Shown in pieces: positions 45,113-55,631 of a DNA stretch of 64,000 nucleotides. The translations under genes were made by a program, and so were the position numbers. Positions within the stretch are counted from its first letter, which is position 1, and each line of letters begins with the position of its first letter. This stretch comes from Aquitalea aquatilis (GTDB lineage: Bacteria; Pseudomonadota; Gammaproteobacteria; Burkholderiales; Chromobacteriaceae), in assembly GCF_005155025.1 (NCBI RefSeq), contig NZ_CP039731.1, forward strand, positions 248,001 to 312,000. The letters run 5' to 3'. Below the pieces are notes generated by a model. It did not search any database, had not been told where the DNA came from, and saw only the letters and a list, made by a program, of their open reading frames with translations.

Positions 45113-45126
45113 GCCAGAAATTCAGC
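45113..45126. promoter_or_regulatory. Candidate activator-binding dyad upstream of the aru operon
   Basis: GCCAGAAATTCAGC, flanked to make CTGC...GCAG, lies about 118-131 bases upstream of the predicted start. A similar dyad sits at the same distance upstream of the cntA promoter. This distance is usual for sigma-54 activators. Confidence 0.4.
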
Positions 45127-45246
45127 AGCCCGGTATGGCCAACAGGAGGGATCAGGCTAGCCGCGTGGCGTACAGATTGCCCCAAGCAGGGAAAGACGTG
45201 GTATCAATAGGCAAAACAAGAAGAAGTCACATCGGAGGAGGAGTTC

Positions 45247-46677
45247 ATGGACAGCCAACTGGCGTCTGCCATTTCCATTTTCATGGAATTTCTGGACGCA
45301 CTACCCCAGCCGGTCGCCATCGTCGATGCGGCGGGCAACTATGTGTATTACAACGAAGAAAGCGCCCACATCGACGATTACCAGGCGGCCCACGCCCTGG
45401 GTCACCCGGTGTTGCAGATCTACCCGCAACTGAACCAGCACAGCAGTACCCTGTTGCAGGCTGCGTTCAAGGGCAAGCGCTATCACAACCAGTATCAGCT
45501 GTACTACAACCCCGGCGGCAATCCGGTGCACCAGGTGCATACCACCCTGCCATTGCAGAACAACGACGGTGACATCATCGGTGCCATCGAGATTTCCCGT
45601 GACCTGTCGGTCATCAACCACCTGCACGAGCAGTTCATCGACTTGCAGCAAAAGTTGCACGGCCAGCAGCCGCCAGCGGATGACGGCATCGTCACCTGTG
45701 AGCCGGACATGCAGAAGCTGATTCACCAGGCGCAACGGCTGGCCAAGACCGATGTGCAGGTACTGATCTATGGTGAAACCGGCACCGGCAAGGAGCTGTT
45801 CGCCCGGCTGCTGCACACCCACAGCGAACGCGCACGCCAGCCCTTCCTGGTACTCAACTGCGCCGCCATGCCCGAGCCCCTGTTTGAAAGCGCCCTGTTC
45901 GGCACGGTCAAAGGTGCCTTTACCGGCGCAGAAGACCGCAAGGGCCTGCTGGAAAGCGCCCATGGCGGCACGCTGTTTCTGGACGAGCTCAATTCGATGC
46001 CGATGGCGGTGCAGGGCAAGCTGCTGCGGGCGCTGCAGGAACAAACCTTCCGCCGTGTCGGCTCCAGCCAGGAATGCCAGGTAGATGTACGCATCATCGC
46101 CGCCACCAACGAGTCGCCGCAAACCATGCTGGACAAGCAGCGCATTCGCCCCGACCTGCTGTACCGGCTGAATGTGGGCTATCTCACCATTCCGCCGCTG
46201 CGCGAGCGCAAACGCGATATCCCGCTGCTGGCACAGGCCTTTCTGGAGAAGAACGGCAAGATTACCGGCAACCGGGTCAAACGCATCAGCCCGGCCGTGC
46301 TGGAGCGGCTGCAACGCCACCGCTGGCCGGGCAATGTGCGCATGCTGGAAAACATCATCCTGCGCAGTCTGATCTTCTGTGAAAATGGCGACGAACTGGA
46401 TTTCATCCTGCTGGAAGAAGACGAACAACAGCTGGAGCCCCTGGCCCCCAGCAGCACCACAACGGCGCTCCCGGCACCGCCAGCAGTGGACATTGAAGCC
46501 TCAGCCTCGCTGGAAGCCCAGGTAGCCGCCTACGAGCGCACGCTGTTGCTGCACTACCTCAAGCGCTACCCCAATCTGTCCGAAGCCGCGCGCCAGTGCG
46601 GTCTGCCACGCGCCACCCTGCAATACAAAATGAAGAAGTACGGCATCCGGCTGGCCCAGCAGGTGATCGGCGGCTGA
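45247..46677 (+). CDS. Sigma-54-dependent transcriptional activator, RocR-like
   Basis: The 476-residue activator has an N-terminal PAS domain (about 10-130; LDALPQPVAIVDAAGNYVYY), an AAA+ domain (Walker A YGETGTGKELFAR, sigma-54 contact loop KGAFTGA, Walker B GGTLFLDELNSM) and a C-terminal Fis-type helix-turn-helix (LSEAARQCGLPRATLQYKMK). This is the layout of RocR, the activator of arginine use in Bacillus. A very strong ribosome binding site (GGAGGAGG) precedes the ATG. It is divergent from the arginine operon, which has a sigma-54 promoter, and convergent with cntB, whose operon also has one. The inducing ligand is presumably sensed by the PAS domain. Confidence 0.93.
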   Translation: MDSQLASAISIFMEFLDALPQPVAIVDAAGNYVYYNEESAHIDDYQAAHALGHPVLQIYPQLNQHSSTLLQAAFKGKRYHNQYQLYYNPGGNPVHQVHTTLPLQNNDGDIIGAIEISRDLSVINHLHEQFIDLQQKLHGQQPPADDGIVTCEPDMQKLIHQAQRLAKTDVQVLIYGETGTGKELFARLLHTHSERARQPFLVLNCAAMPEPLFESALFGTVKGAFTGAEDRKGLLESAHGGTLFLDELNSMPMAVQGKLLRALQEQTFRRVGSSQECQVDVRIIAATNESPQTMLDKQRIRPDLLYRLNVGYLTIPPLRERKRDIPLLAQAFLEKNGKITGNRVKRISPAVLERLQRHRWPGNVRMLENIILRSLIFCENGDELDFILLEEDEQQLEPLAPSSTTTALPAPPAVDIEASASLEAQVAAYERTLLLHYLKRYPNLSEAARQCGLPRATLQYKMKKYGIRLAQQVIGG

Positions 46678-46752
46678 ATGCAACAGGCCGGACCTTCCCG
46701 CCAGGGAAGACACCGGCCGCACACCGTCACACCGCGCCAGGGTGTGGTGAAT

Positions 46753-47703
46753 TTACAGATCCAGCACCAGTCGCTCGCAGGCTGCACGTGACACACAGAG
46801 CATGACCCGGTCCTGTGCTGCCTGCTCCGCCGCACTCAGATACTGGTCGCGATGCAGGGCCGTACCGGCCAGCAAACGGGTTTCACACGTGCCGCAATAG
46901 CCTTCGCGGCACAGGCTCTCCACCCGGATGACCGTTTGCCGCTGGATGGCATCCAGCATGCTTTCATCGGCAGCCACTCGCACCTCGCAGCCGGATCGTG
47001 CCAGTTGCACGACAAACGCCGATCCGGCCGGGCTATCCGGCAGCGCAAAGCGTTCGATATGCAAGCGGCCCTGCTGTGCCAAATCCTGCCCGACAGCCTC
47101 TACCTCGGCAATCAGGCGCTGCGGCCCGCAGGCATAGACATGGCTTGTGGCTCCCACACCAGCCAGCAGGGCCGCCACGTCCAGCCTTGCCCCCTGGCTG
47201 GCATCATACAGCCGCACCGAATCGCGCCCGGCCAGTTGCTCGACAAAGGCAGCCTCGGCCGCCGAGCGATAAGCGTAATGCAGCTGGAAATCCTGCTCCC
47301 GCCCACGCATGGCCGCCATATGGGCGATAAAGGGGGTAATGCCGATGCCGCCGGCAATGAACAGAAAAGATGCCGTCCCCGGCGGCAAGGCAAACAGATT
47401 GGCCGGGGTAGTGAATTCCAGCCCGGCTCCTGGCTGCAGGCCATGCAGCCAGGCCGAACCGCCACGCGCACTGGCTTCACGCTTTACCGCAATATGCAGG
47501 CTGTTGCCCTCATAGCTGGCATCCAGCAGCGAATAGGCATTGACCGGACTATCCGCGCGGCTGCCCGCCCGCAGCAGCAAGTGGCTGCCGGAGCTAAATG
47601 CGGGATAGCTCCCGTCCGCCGGCTGCAGGGTCAGCGCCCTGATATCGCGAGCCAGCGGCTGCGACGCCAGCAGGCGGCCCTTCATCCAGTGAATCTGGCT
47701 CAT
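46753..47703 (-). CDS. cntB: Carnitine monooxygenase reductase subunit
   Basis: The 316-residue protein passes electrons from NAD(P)H through FMN and a 2Fe-2S cluster to the oxygenase CntA. The flavin domain contains VNAYSLLDASYEGNSLHIAV, the NAD domain FLFIAGGIGITPFIAHMAAM and HVYACGPQRLI, and the plant-type ferredoxin domain SLCREGYCGTCETRLL with the fourth Cys in VMLCVSRA. The sequence follows E. coli YeaX along its whole length, ending ERLVLDL where YeaX ends KRLVLDL. It is 25 bases downstream of cntA. Its stop is 75 bases from the stop of the convergent activator gene. Confidence 0.92.
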   Translation of the reverse strand: MSQIHWMKGRLLASQPLARDIRALTLQPADGSYPAFSSGSHLLLRAGSRADSPVNAYSLLDASYEGNSLHIAVKREASARGGSAWLHGLQPGAGLEFTTPANLFALPPGTASFLFIAGGIGITPFIAHMAAMRGREQDFQLHYAYRSAAEAAFVEQLAGRDSVRLYDASQGARLDVAALLAGVGATSHVYACGPQRLIAEVEAVGQDLAQQGRLHIERFALPDSPAGSAFVVQLARSGCEVRVAADESMLDAIQRQTVIRVESLCREGYCGTCETRLLAGTALHRDQYLSAAEQAAQDRVMLCVSRAACERLVLDL

Positions 47704-47728
47704 GCTGCCCTCCTTGTTCCGCGCGGGT

Positions 47729-48853
47729 TTACTGACGGTAGGATTGCGCCATCATGCGGTGGAAATAGGCGATGCCATGTTCGCTGATGCCACTGAGGCT
47801 ATCGTCCACCATGATGCGCCCCTGGCCACGGTAACCGCGCGATTGCAGCCCACGCTGCACGCTTTCCACCAGCCGCAAGTCTTCTGGACGGAAGGTCTGG
47901 GTCGCCCAGGTGATGAAGTTGCGCTGCTCCGGCGTCACCTCCTTGCTGGGCATCAGCACCTCGTAGTACTGCACCGTCAGCCCCGCCGACACCGGGTATT
48001 CGTAGATCACCGTCATGGTGTCATCGCCCGGCACGACGTTGAACATGACACAGGGCCATACCCAATAGCCGCTGAAAGCCTGGTTGGCGACATCGCCATC
48101 AAAGGAATAGCCCTGGCTGGACGATTTGGAATGGCCGTGTTGCAAGGTCCAGCGGCCATGGAAGGTATGCGTGTAGCTGGCGCTGTCCACCGAGCTGGAA
48201 AAGCCCGGGTGGGCCGGTGCACAGTGGTAGCACTCCATGTAGTTGTCGACAATCACCTTCCAGTTGGCCGGCGTATCGGTAATGGTGCGCGAGGCCACCT
48301 GCAGGCTGGCCACATTGGGGCAAACGCTGTGCAGGTGTTCGGCCAGCCCGGCCAATGCCGTTTCTACTGGTTCGGCCTGCATGTCCATATTGATGAAGAC
48401 AAAACCGCAGTATTCCGCGACCTGTACCGGTGTCAGCCGGTAATCTGCCTTGTCGAAATGGGCAACATGCTCGCAATTGCGCGCCACTGCCAGCTCGCCG
48501 TCCAGCTTGAAGGTCCAGGCATGATAGGGACAGCTGACGACATTCTTGGCAATGCCGCTGTCTTGCAGCAGCTCATGTCCGCGGTGCGGACAGACATTGT
48601 AGAAAGCCCGCAGCACACCATCCCGCCCGCGCACCGCCAGCAGGTTTTCTCCAGCGATACGACGTGTGACATAGGCGTTGTTTTCTGCCAGTTCGCTGCC
48701 ATGGCAGAAACACAGCCAGGACTTGGCAAAAATCTGCTGCTTTTCGTAGTCGAACACCGCATCGGAGGTGTAATACCTGGCGGGAAGCGTGTAGGCATGG
48801 CTCATGTCCTGGCAGAAATCATCCGGCAAATCCATTCCGATATCGCGCTGCAT
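47729..48853 (-). CDS. cntA: Carnitine monooxygenase oxygenase subunit
   Basis: The 374-residue Rieske oxygenase splits carnitine to trimethylamine and malic semialdehyde. The Rieske cluster ligands are in NVCPHRGHELL and VSCPYHAWTF (about residues 86-110), and the mononuclear iron site in VDNYMECYHCAPAHPG (about 202-217). The Glu of MECYHC replaces the bridging Asp of most Rieske oxygenases, a hallmark of CntA. It matches E. coli YeaW from memory over its full length, for example FRPEDLRLVESVQ, SRGYRGQGRIM and SGISEHGIAYFH. The ATG at 48853 has AGGAG upstream. A sigma-54 promoter lies about 72 bases upstream. Confidence 0.92.
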   Translation of the reverse strand: MQRDIGMDLPDDFCQDMSHAYTLPARYYTSDAVFDYEKQQIFAKSWLCFCHGSELAENNAYVTRRIAGENLLAVRGRDGVLRAFYNVCPHRGHELLQDSGIAKNVVSCPYHAWTFKLDGELAVARNCEHVAHFDKADYRLTPVQVAEYCGFVFINMDMQAEPVETALAGLAEHLHSVCPNVASLQVASRTITDTPANWKVIVDNYMECYHCAPAHPGFSSSVDSASYTHTFHGRWTLQHGHSKSSSQGYSFDGDVANQAFSGYWVWPCVMFNVVPGDDTMTVIYEYPVSAGLTVQYYEVLMPSKEVTPEQRNFITWATQTFRPEDLRLVESVQRGLQSRGYRGQGRIMVDDSLSGISEHGIAYFHRMMAQSYRQ

Positions 48854-48924
48854 CACAGTCTCCTGGGTTGGCTGGCTCAGACGACTGGCCGCCAAACGGC
48901 ACCAGCTGAGCATAGGCTGTATTT

Positions 48925-48940
48925 AGCAGCTTGCATGCCA
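48925..48940 (-). promoter_or_regulatory. Sigma-54 promoter of cntAB
   Basis: On the minus strand TGGCATGCAAGCTGCT has GG and GC separated by 10 bases, matching the -24/-12 form. It shares TGGCATG and TGCT with the promoter at 45005-45020. The predicted start near 48914 leaves a leader of about 61 bases. Confidence 0.65.
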
Positions 48941-49034
48941 GCCAGAAAAAACAGCCAAGCCATTGTATTTATTGAAAATACCCTTATCGAATCAGAAGGA
49001 AATTTCAGGCAACCGCTGGAAAAACCATGAATCC

Positions 49035-49048
49035 GCCAGTTTTCTGGC
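49035..49048. promoter_or_regulatory. Candidate activator-binding palindrome upstream of cntA
   Basis: GCCAGTTTTCTGGC is a perfect 14-bp palindrome about 121-134 bases upstream of the predicted cntA start. Its left half equals that of the dyad at 45113-45126. The rest of the gap between cntA and ppsA (48941-49230) has no coding frame that I trust. Confidence 0.45.
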
Positions 49049-49227
49049 AGCCAGAAATAGCAAAACCGGACCAGGGTCCGGTGCTGACAGGTGTGCTACG
49101 CGACGGCTTATCACGGCAAACACAACCTCGCAGAGGACCCGGGCCAAGGCCTGCCAACGCGGTCAGACTTAACCCGGCCTCAAACAACCCCGTACTTGGT
49201 GCCAGTAGTACTACATGCAGAAAACTG

Positions 49228-49257
49228 CATAAAAAAACCGCCCTCGAAAGGGCGGTT
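49228..49257 (-). terminator. Terminator of ppsA
   Basis: On the minus strand AACCGCCCT (rc of 49249-49257) pairs with AGGGCGGTT (rc of 49236-49244) around TTCG, followed by T7. It lies 25 bases past the ppsA stop. Confidence 0.93.
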
Positions 49258-49281
49258 CTTGTGTAGCCGGCAGTTGCAGGC

Positions 49282-51669
49282 TTAGGCGTTCAGTTCACGG
49301 GCCAGGTACAGCCAGGTTTCCACCACGGTGTCCGGGTTGAGGGACACGGTATTGATGCCCTCTTCCACCAGCCACTTGGCAAAGTCCGGATGATCCGACG
49401 GGCCCTGACCGCAGATACCGACGTACTTGTCGGCCTTGCGGCAAGCCTGGATCGCCATGTGCAGCATGGCTTTCACGGCTTCGTTGCGCTCGTCGAAGGT
49501 GGCGGCAATCGGGCCACCGGAATCGCGGTCCACGCCCAGGGTGAGCTGGGTCATGTCGTTGGAACCGATAGAGAAGCCATCGAAGAACTGCAGGAACTTG
49601 TCGGCCAGTACGGCGTTGGTCGGCAGTTCGCACATCATGATCAGACGCAGGCCGTTTTCGCCACGCTTCAGACCATTGGCAGCCAGGATTTCCACAACCT
49701 TCTCGGCTTCAGCCAGGGTGCGAACAAACGGGATCATCACTTCCACGTTGACCAGACCCATCTCGTCGCGCACCTTCTTGATGGCGCGGCATTCCAGGTC
49801 GAAACAGTCACGGAAGGATTCAGCCACGTAGCGCGCAGCACCACGGAAACCGATCATCGGGTTTTCTTCGTGCGGTTCGTACAGCTGACCGCCGATCAGG
49901 TTGGCGTACTCGTTCGACTTGAAGTCGGACATGCGTACGATGACCTTTTTCGGGGTGAAGGCTGCGGCCAGGGTAGCAACACCCTCGGCAATCTTGTCCA
50001 CGTAGAAGTCAACCGGGCTGGCGTAACCGGAAATGCGATCGCTGATGGTCGCCTTCAGGTCGGCCGGCAGGGTGTCGAATTCCAGCAGGGCTTTGGGGTG
50101 AATACCGATCTGACGGTTGATCACGAATTCCATGCGCGCCAGACCCACACCTTCGTTCGGCAGCTGCGCGAAGTCGAAAGCCAGTTCCGGGTTGCCCACG
50201 TTCATCATGATCTTGACCGGAGCGGCCGGCATCTTGTCCAGCTCGAGGTCGATGATTTCGACATCCAGCAGGCCGTCATAGATGTTGCCGGTATCGCCTT
50301 CGGCGCAGGATACGGTCACCTGCATGCCTTCACGCAGGATGTCGGTGGCGTCGCCACAACCTACCACGGCCGGGATACCCAGTTCGCGAGCGATAATCGC
50401 CGCGTGACAGGTACGACCACCACGGTTGGTCACGATGGCGGCGGCACGCTTCATCACCGGTTCCCAGTCCGGGTCGGTCATGTCGGTTACCAGTACATCA
50501 CCCGCCTTGACGCGATCCATTTCGGAAGCGTCCTTGATGGTGCGCACGGTGCCCTGGCCAATCTTCTGACCAATGGCGCGGCCTTCGCACAGCACGGTGG
50601 ACTTGCTGTTCAGGCGGTAGCGACGCAGCGTGTCCTTGCGGTCTTCCTGCGACTTCACGGTTTCCGGACGGGCTTGCAGGATGTACAGCTTGCCGTCTTC
50701 GCCGTCACGGCCCCATTCGATATCCATCGGACGGGCGTAGTGCTTCTCGATGATCAGCGCGTATTCAGCCAGTTCCGCCACTTCCGCGTCGGTAATGGAG
50801 AATTGCTTGCGCTGTTCCGCCGCTACATCCACGGTCTTGACCGAACGGCCAGCCTGGGAAGCATCGGTGAATTCCATCTTGATCAGCTTGGAACCCATGT
50901 TCTTGCGCAGCACAGCCGGACGACCTGCCTTCAGGGTCGGCTTGTGTACGTAGAACTCGTCGGGGTTAACCGCACCTTGCACCACGGTTTCGCCCAAACC
51001 ATAAGAAGCGGTGATGAACACCACGTCTTCGAAGCCGGATTCGGTGTCGATGGTAAACATCACACCGGCGGCGCCGAGGTCGGAACGCACCATGCGTTGT
51101 ACACCAGCAGACAGCGCCACAACATCGTGGGCAAAGCCTTTGTGTACACGGTAGGAAATGGCGCGATCGTTATACAGAGAAGCAAAAACGTGCTTCATCG
51201 CATCCTTGACGTTTTCAAGGCCACGAATGTTCAGGAAGGTTTCTTGCTGGCCTGCGAACGAGGCATCGGGGAGATCTTCTGCGGTTGCAGAAGAACGGAC
51301 TGCTACGGAAATATCGGCACCACCGGCATCGGCTACCATCTTGTCCCAGGCAGTCTTGATATCTTCATCAAGCTTGGCCGGGAAAGGAGTATCGATGATC
51401 CACTGGCGAATTTCCTTGCCGACTCGCGCCAACTCGGTCACGTCGTCGATGTCCAGATTGGACAGCGCGGCGCTGATCTTGTCAGCCAAGCCATTGTGCT
51501 GGAGGAAATCTCGGTAGGCATCCGCGGTAGTAGCAAAACCACCGGGGACTCGGACGCCCGAGCCTGCCAGCTGACTGATCATTTCACCCAGGGAGGCGTT
51601 CTTGCCGCCTACCTGTTCAACGTCAGTCATGCGCAGCTTCTCGAACCAGATGACGTAGTTCTCTGCCAT
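49282..51669 (-). CDS. ppsA: Phosphoenolpyruvate synthase
   Basis: The 795-residue enzyme converts pyruvate, ATP and water to phosphoenolpyruvate, AMP and phosphate, the first step of gluconeogenesis from three-carbon acids. The ATP-binding domain spans about residues 15-340 ([32 protein letters not shown]), the phosphohistidine domain has the catalytic His in [21 protein letters not shown] (shortened: GRTCHAA, about 420), and the PEP-binding barrel ends with [19 protein letters not shown]. The ATG at 51669 has AGGAAG eight bases upstream; a GTG lies directly before it. It is divergent from ppsR. The D-lactate dehydrogenase in this window would supply pyruvate. Confidence 0.97.
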   Translation of the reverse strand: MAENYVIWFEKLRMTDVEQVGGKNASLGEMISQLAGSGVRVPGGFATTADAYRDFLQHNGLADKISAALSNLDIDDVTELARVGKEIRQWIIDTPFPAKLDEDIKTAWDKMVADAGGADISVAVRSSATAEDLPDASFAGQQETFLNIRGLENVKDAMKHVFASLYNDRAISYRVHKGFAHDVVALSAGVQRMVRSDLGAAGVMFTIDTESGFEDVVFITASYGLGETVVQGAVNPDEFYVHKPTLKAGRPAVLRKNMGSKLIKMEFTDASQAGRSVKTVDVAAEQRKQFSITDAEVAELAEYALIIEKHYARPMDIEWGRDGEDGKLYILQARPETVKSQEDRKDTLRRYRLNSKSTVLCEGRAIGQKIGQGTVRTIKDASEMDRVKAGDVLVTDMTDPDWEPVMKRAAAIVTNRGGRTCHAAIIARELGIPAVVGCGDATDILREGMQVTVSCAEGDTGNIYDGLLDVEIIDLELDKMPAAPVKIMMNVGNPELAFDFAQLPNEGVGLARMEFVINRQIGIHPKALLEFDTLPADLKATISDRISGYASPVDFYVDKIAEGVATLAAAFTPKKVIVRMSDFKSNEYANLIGGQLYEPHEENPMIGFRGAARYVAESFRDCFDLECRAIKKVRDEMGLVNVEVMIPFVRTLAEAEKVVEILAANGLKRGENGLRLIMMCELPTNAVLADKFLQFFDGFSIGSNDMTQLTLGVDRDSGGPIAATFDERNEAVKAMLHMAIQACRKADKYVGICGQGPSDHPDFAKWLVEEGINTVSLNPDTVVETWLYLARELNA

Positions 51670-51991
51670 CACTTCACTTCCTGTGTTGGATTGGACGGAT
51701 AGAAAACCCGCATTCTAGCCGAATACCACAGGACTTGCGTAGCCCATTTTGCAGCGCACAACACTAGGGTTTGCCCCATATCAATGCAAACCACGCCCGA
51801 GGATGGTGAGTGTAAGGGCGTTTCTTTGCCAATTTGTGACCGCGATGTAGTGTGGCAACTACAACAAAAGCCATAGCAGGGGCGGATCATGGCCAATTCA
51901 TGCCACCACCCTCACCGCTGCCGTACAGTCGGCGGGCAGGGGTATAATCCCTCTCAACTATTTTCTTATCGATTTCGAAACAGGTGCATCC
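51670..51991. promoter_or_regulatory. Divergent ppsA/ppsR promoter region
   Basis: The 322 bases contain TATAAT at 51943-51948, a likely -10 box of ppsR without a clear -35, and a dyad GGTTTGC (51768-51774), 11 bases, GCAAACC (51786-51792), which may bind a regulator of ppsA. No gene is seen. Confidence 0.55.
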
Positions 51992-52813
51992 ATGCCACAC
52001 CGTCGCTCCGCCTTTTTCATCTCCGACCGCACCGGCATCACTGCCGAATCGCTGGGTAATACCCTGTTGACCCAGTTCGACACACTGGAATTCAAGCGCG
52101 AGGCCATCCCTTTCATTGATACCGTGGAAAAGGCGCAGGTGGTGGTACACCACATTCGCGCCGTGGCCGAAGCCGATCACCTGAAGCCGCTGGTCTTCAC
52201 CAGCATCGTCAATCCGGAAGTACGCCAGGTGCTGCATATCGACAATGCACTGGTGGTGGATTTCTTCGATACCTTCATCGGCGAACTGGAAGCCGAACTG
52301 GGCCAGAAGGCCTCGCTGACGCTGGGCAAGGCCCATGGCGTGGGCAGTGAGGAGAAATACGACCACCGCATCGAAGCGGTCAATTTCTCGCTCAATCACG
52401 ATGACGGCGTAAAACTGAAAGACCTGGCCGAGGCCGACGTCATCCTGGTTGGCGTCTCACGCTCGGGTAAAACCCCGACCTGCCTGTATCTGGCACTGCA
52501 ATACGGCATCAAGGCCGCCAACTACCCGCTCACCCCGGAAGACCTGGACAGCCCCACCCTGCCCAAGATGTTGCTGCCCTACCGCAACAAGATGTTCGGC
52601 CTGACCATCGACCCGGCGCGCCTGCACCATATCCGCCAGGAGCGCCGCCCGGACTCCAAATACGCCAGCCTAGACAACTGTCACTTCGAAGTGAACGAAG
52701 CCGAATCGATGTTCCGCTTCCACGGCGTGCCGTTTATCAGCACCACCCACAAGTCCATCGAAGAAATCGCCACCACCATCATGCATAAGGCCACCTTGTC
52801 GCGTCGTTTCTAA
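51992..52813 (+). CDS. ppsR: Phosphoenolpyruvate synthase regulatory protein
   Basis: PpsR is a bifunctional ADP-dependent kinase and pyrophosphorylase that inactivates and reactivates PEP synthase by phosphorylating a threonine next to its catalytic histidine. The 273-residue protein (DUF299 family) starts [20 protein letters not shown] and has the P-loop [15 protein letters not shown] at about residues 152-166, then [19 protein letters not shown] precedes the ATG. It is divergent from its target ppsA. Its stop codon overlaps the first base of a repeat element. Confidence 0.96.
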   Translation: MPHRRSAFFISDRTGITAESLGNTLLTQFDTLEFKREAIPFIDTVEKAQVVVHHIRAVAEADHLKPLVFTSIVNPEVRQVLHIDNALVVDFFDTFIGELEAELGQKASLTLGKAHGVGSEEKYDHRIEAVNFSLNHDDGVKLKDLAEADVILVGVSRSGKTPTCLYLALQYGIKAANYPLTPEDLDSPTLPKMLLPYRNKMFGLTIDPARLHHIRQERRPDSKYASLDNCHFEVNEAESMFRFHGVPFISTTHKSIEEIATTIMHKATLSRRF

Positions 52814-52926
52814 GAGCCGCTAACAAAAACCCTGCTGCTGCGTTGCGCCTCCTTGCCGTACTCTTTGTACTGTCTGCGTCGGCGCGCCTTGCCCCAGGGA
52901 CGCTACGCTATTTTGTTAGCCGCTCT
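52814..52926 (+). repeat. ~110-bp repeat with inverted ends, copy B
   Basis: The element begins GAGCCGCTAACAAAAACC directly after the ppsR stop and ends ATTTTGTTAGCCGCTCT; the two ends are inverted repeats of each other over about 16 bases with one or two mismatches. The core holds GTACTCTTTGTAC and the palindrome GGCGCGCC. It is the best-preserved of the three copies. Confidence 0.85.
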
Positions 52927-52951
52927 ACGCCGCGCCACCGGCCTGCAAGCT

Positions 52952-52983
52952 AAAAAAGGAAGGCCGCCGCGCCTTCCTTTTTT
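52952..52983. terminator. Bidirectional terminator downstream of ppsR
   Basis: AAAAAAGGAAGGC pairs with GCCTTCCTTTTTT around a CGCCGC loop. It should end ppsR transcripts after the repeat element. Confidence 0.93.
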
Positions 52984-53113
52984 ACGCCCCCAGCCCCGTC
53001 GACATGACCTAACACACAATATCCCATTGTTTTATATCGATTTTTAAAAACAAACAGAGGAACTGTCGTAAGCAAAAGCGGCTCCAAACAACACCATTCC
53101 ACCGGAGCCGCCC

Positions 53114-53386
53114 ATGTTCATCCTCCCGATTACCAGCTGGCAAAGCTATGCGCCCGGTAGTTGGCGTCAGGGCTCGCAGCTGGCCGGCGTCAGCGGCAAG
53201 CCGGACACGCCGGTACTCTCCGGCGACTTGCGTAAGGAAATGGCGGAAACCAGCAACGACCAGCAACAACAACAGCAATCCACCGCCAGCCAGCAACAGC
53301 CGGACCATCCCCTGCCCGGCAGAGCGGCCCATGCTTATCAGCTTGCCTACCAGCCGCTGGGCAGCGTGATTGATGTCAGCGCCTGA
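53114..53386 (+). CDS. Small Gln-rich protein of unknown function
   Basis: The 90-residue frame has CCGGAG six bases before its ATG and starts MFILPITSWQSYAPGSWRQG. The middle is rich in Gln (QQQQQQ at about residues 50-55) and the end reads AYQLAYQPLGSVIDVSA. I see no signal peptide or domain. An overlapping minus-strand frame (53009-53332) is less likely because it has no binding site. The gene is accepted on ribosome binding site and composition only. It lies between the ppsR terminator and the trpS leader. Confidence 0.5.
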   Translation: MFILPITSWQSYAPGSWRQGSQLAGVSGKPDTPVLSGDLRKEMAETSNDQQQQQQSTASQQQPDHPLPGRAAHAYQLAYQPLGSVIDVSA

Positions 53387-53489
53387 TACTTTTCAGAACA
53401 ATCCCATCCTCTGCATGTCATTTTCTCTGGGTATTTTTGCAACAGCCACCGCTTGACGGCGGCAAGCCCGCCGTGTTGTGATAGAAAAC

Positions 53490-53543
53490 ATGAACTCCCG
53501 CAACGCATTCGCATCCTTTACCTGGTGGTGGCGCCTCTTCTGA
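53490..53543 (+). CDS. trpS leader peptide with three tandem Trp codons
   Basis: The 17-codon frame encodes MNSRNAFASFTWWWRLF and ends with TGA. Three consecutive TGG codons (53523-53531) are followed at once by an alternative-hairpin region and a terminator, and then by trpS. This is the form of leader peptides in transcription attenuation: stalling at Trp codons when charged tRNA-Trp is scarce lets the downstream gene be transcribed. The binding site before the ATG is weak (GATAGAAAAC). Confidence 0.82.
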   Translation: MNSRNAFASFTWWWRLF

Positions 53544-54694
<1,151 letters not shown>

Positions 54695-54737
54695 GCCACC
54701 CGCCCTGCTGCGTGCATCCGCAGGGATGATGCACGCA

Positions 54738-54841
54738 TGACAAAACCCCCGCTCCGGCCTTGCGGCTCCTTGCCGTACGATTTGTACTGTCGGCGTCGGC
54801 GCGCCTTGGTCCGCAGCCTCTACGCGGTTTTGCTAGTCACT
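54738..54841 (+). repeat. ~105-bp repeat with inverted ends, copy C
   Basis: The element begins TGACAAAACCCCC and ends GGTTTTGCTAGTCA, the ends being imperfect inverted repeats. The core (TTGCCGTACGATTTGTACTG, GGCGTCGGCGCGCCTTG) matches copies A and B. It lies 44 bases after the trpS stop. The AT-rich stretch 54842-54931 after it should hold the promoter of the next gene. Confidence 0.8.
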
Positions 54842-54931
54842 TTATATTGGCCTTGATCTGTAATTTTTGTTACAAATACAAATTAAATATAAATTTTGTT
54901 TATATAAATTCAATCAACAGAAGGACTAGCC

Positions 54932-55621
54932 ATGACCCGCATCGCACTGATTGGCGATTTTGACCCCGGCGTAGTCGCGCATCAGGCCATTCCACTGGCG
55001 CTGCAACTGGCAGCAAGCCAGCTTGATGCTGATTTCCAGCCGGTGTGGCTAGCCACAGACCGCATCCACAGTGCGGCCGATCTGGCAGGCTTTGCCGCCA
55101 TCTGGTGCGTACCGGCCAGCCCCTATCGCAACATGGACGGCGCACTGACGGCCATTCGCCATGCCCGCGAACAGGGCCTGCCCTTTCTGGGCAGCTGCGG
55201 CGGCTTTCAGCACGCCATCCTCGAATACGCCCGCCATGTACTGGGCTGGCAGGATGCCGAGCATGGCGAAACCGCCCCCACAGCCGAGCGCGCCGTCATC
55301 GCCCCGCTTAGCTGCGCCCTGGTGGAAACCCGTGCCGAAGTGCGCTTTGCCGCCGGCTCGCAATTGGCCGCCATTTATGGGCAGGCTGCAGCCATGGAAG
55401 GCTATCGCTGCCGCTACGGGCTGAACCCGGCCTTTGCCAGCGAACTGACCAGCGGCCCCTTGCAGGCCAGCGCCTTTGATGAAGATGGCGAAGTACGCGC
55501 GGTAGAACTGAACGGGCACCCCTTCTTTATTGCCACCCTGTTCCAATCCGAGCGCGCTGCCCTGCAGGGGCAATGCCCGCCGCTGGCCCGCGCCCTGCTG
55601 CAAGCAGCCCGCCACCATTGA
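54932..55621 (+). CDS. CTP synthase C-terminal-like glutamine amidotransferase domain protein
   Basis: The 229-residue protein is a stand-alone class I amidotransferase-like domain, closest to the C-terminal part of CTP synthase. The nucleophile Cys lies in LPFLGSCGGFQHAI (about residue 89). The His-Glu pair of the triad, normally in HPE, is replaced: GHPFFIATLFQSE ends with FQSE, so His is Gln. I recall this group being annotated as CTP synthase C-terminal region-related (seleno)protein. Without the His normal glutaminase action is doubtful. AAGGA precedes the ATG. It is followed after 10 bases by a chorismate mutase gene, so the two are co-transcribed. Confidence 0.8.
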   Translation: MTRIALIGDFDPGVVAHQAIPLALQLAASQLDADFQPVWLATDRIHSAADLAGFAAIWCVPASPYRNMDGALTAIRHAREQGLPFLGSCGGFQHAILEYARHVLGWQDAEHGETAPTAERAVIAPLSCALVETRAEVRFAAGSQLAAIYGQAAAMEGYRCRYGLNPAFASELTSGPLQASAFDEDGEVRAVELNGHPFFIATLFQSERAALQGQCPPLARALLQAARHH

Positions 55622-55631
55622 GGAAACCGTC

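Noticed and set aside
49027-49266. 79-codon frame between cntA and ppsA
   Set aside because: It crosses the ppsA terminator and the candidate activator site and has unlikely composition.
49390-51702. Open frame of 770 codons on the plus strand
   Set aside because: It is antisense to ppsA and runs into the divergent promoter region.
53009-53332. 107-codon minus-strand frame opposite the Gln-rich gene
   Set aside because: The plus-strand frame has a better ribosome binding site; the minus-strand frame starts without one.
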